From the NCBI GenBank assembly GCA_027297085.1, contig JAPUIL010000094.1, positions 1 to 5,837 on the forward strand: a DNA stretch of 5,837 nucleotides, read 5' to 3'. This document shows positions 5,015-5,837 of the stretch, piece by piece. This DNA is from Verrucomicrobiota bacterium (GTDB taxonomy: Bacteria > Verrucomicrobiota > Verrucomicrobiia > Opitutales > UBA2995). The position numbers were made by a program, and so were the translations under genes. The notes beneath the pieces are model-generated. The model did not search any database, was not told the origin of the DNA, and saw nothing but the letters and a program-made list of their open reading frames with translations. Each line of letters starts with the position of its first letter. The stretch's first letter is position 1.

Positions 5015-5837
5015 ATGAAAATCCTGAGAATCTTCGTTTTGATCGTTAGCCTTTTTTCAACCTCGTTGATGGCGGAGGATATTCTGAAGTGGACCGCGTT
5101 GCCGGAGCTGCCTTCCGAACTCGGTGTGGCGGGACCTTTTACCGGAGTTCATGGAGATGTGCTTATCGTTGCTGGAGGAGCCAACTTTCCGGAGCCGGTG
5201 TGGGACAATGACAAAATCTGGCACGACACGATATATGCCCTGCCTCTCAGTCGGGAGGGGGCGCAGTGGACTGTGGCTGGGAAACTGCCACGTCCGTTAG
5301 CCTACGGGACCGGTGTGAGTGTGGAAGAGGGTTTATTATGTTTTGGCGGAAACGATGCGGAACTCGTCTATAGCGATGTTTTCCTTCTTAAATGGACGGG
5401 AGACGCAGTGGTAACGGAATCGCTGCCTGACTTACCTGAGCCACTTTGTTATGCTGCGGCTACACGTCTGGGAGATTATATCTACCTGGCTGGCGGCACA
5501 ACCGGGCTCGGGCTTGAGACGGCTCAGAAAAATTTCTGGCGACTCGATTGGTCGAAACGAGGCGATGCGGAAGCATTTCAGTGGGAGCAACTACCTGCAT
5601 GGCCCGGTCCGGAGCGTGCATTCAATATTACGCTGACGCAGAACAACGGCGCGACTGACTGCGTTTATGTCATCGGCGGGCGGCATTTGAACAACAACGG
5701 AGAATTGGAGTTTTTAAGCGATGTGTATGAGTTCAATCCTCAGAAGTCTGAATCACCTTGGCGACGTCGCGCAGATATACCTGTTCCGCAGGCTGCGGGC
5801 ACCGGTGTTCCGGTTGGTCAGAGTCACCTCTTTCTCC
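5015..5837 (+). CDS. nanM: Secreted Kelch-repeat cyclically permuted mutarotase, NanM/YjhT-like (3' end outside window)
   Basis: 274 codons are visible and the frame is open to the window end. A signal peptide covers residues 1-20 (LRIFVLIVSLFSTSLMA, cleavage before Glu21), so the protein acts in the periplasm or beyond. It contains Kelch blades with the diagnostic Gly-Gly pairs at 54-55 (IVAGGANFP), 111-112 (CFGGND), 160-161 (YLAGGTT) and 221-222 (VIGGRH), each followed by a strand ending in Trp or Tyr. The opening GVAGPFTGVHGDVLIVAGG fits the cyclically permuted mutarotase family related to E. coli NanM, which speeds conversion of alpha-Neu5Ac to the beta-anomer. The ATG at 5015 is the first in frame after a stop at 4994 and has no clear ribosome binding site. 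It lies 85 bp after the GntR gene, probably in the same transcription unit. Six blades would be expected, so at least two lie outside. In related bacteria such domains can be joined to a sodium/solute symporter, which cannot be judged here. Confidence 0.85.
   Translation, partial: MKILRIFVLIVSLFSTSLMAEDILKWTALPELPSELGVAGPFTGVHGDVLIVAGGANFPEPVWDNDKIWHDTIYALPLSREGAQWTVAGKLPRPLAYGTGVSVEEGLLCFGGNDAELVYSDVFLLKWTGDAVVTESLPDLPEPLCYAAATRLGDYIYLAGGTTGLGLETAQKNFWRLDWSKRGDAEAFQWEQLPAWPGPERAFNITLTQNNGATDCVYVIGGRHLNNNGELEFLSDVYEFNPQKSESPWRRRADIPVPQAAGTGVPVGQSHLFL

Overview
This 5.8-kb bacterial window holds six protein genes, two of them cut by the window ends. Base composition looks roughly balanced in G+C. 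The gene families fit a marine, polysaccharide- or glycan-degrading bacterium of the Verrucomicrobiota/Planctomycetota or Bacteroidota type. These families are a secreted modular phosphoesterase, a DUF6172-like protein, an AGE-type epimerase, a sialic acid lyase, a FadR-type GntR regulator and a secreted Kelch mutarotase. My best guess is Verrucomicrobiota (Opitutae-like). There is no rRNA or marker gene here, so that assignment is an inference only.

Left part (1-1562, minus strand): the window opens inside a secreted calcineurin-like phosphoesterase with an N-terminal SdrD-B-like domain. Upstream of it on the same strand lies a 107-aa DUF6172-like cytoplasmic protein. Neither has an obvious link to the genes on the right.

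Middle and right part (1653-5837): a compact sialic acid (N-acetylneuraminate, Neu5Ac) utilisation locus. On the minus strand, an N-acetylneuraminate lyase (3174-4085) is followed by an AGE-family N-acylglucosamine 2-epimerase (1770-2984). On the plus strand, a GntR/FCD regulator (4213-4929) is followed by an exported Kelch-repeat mutarotase of the NanM/YjhT type (5015 to beyond the end). The two arms diverge from a 127-bp control region that contains a perfect 12-bp palindrome (4161-4172), the likely operator. The inferred pathway starts with periplasmic conversion of the Neu5Ac alpha-anomer to the beta-anomer and uptake by a transporter not in view. The lyase then splits Neu5Ac to ManNAc plus pyruvate, and the AGE enzyme epimerises ManNAc to GlcNAc. 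This resembles the Bacteroides-type route, which epimerises the free sugar, rather than the E. coli NanK/NanE route, which phosphorylates first.

Two related hairpin repeats (1653-1705 and 3019-3107) lie in the same orientation on either side of the epimerase gene. Both end in GGGTCA/TGACCC inverted termini and resemble REP/RAYT-type non-autonomous elements. The copy between lyase and epimerase sits inside an open frame that begins in an ATGA overlap with the lyase stop and ends just after the epimerase ATG. That arrangement suggests translational coupling and is the most unusual structure in the window.

No gene-free stretch exceeds about 210 bases. No tRNA, rRNA, CRISPR array, complete insertion sequence or riboswitch was seen.
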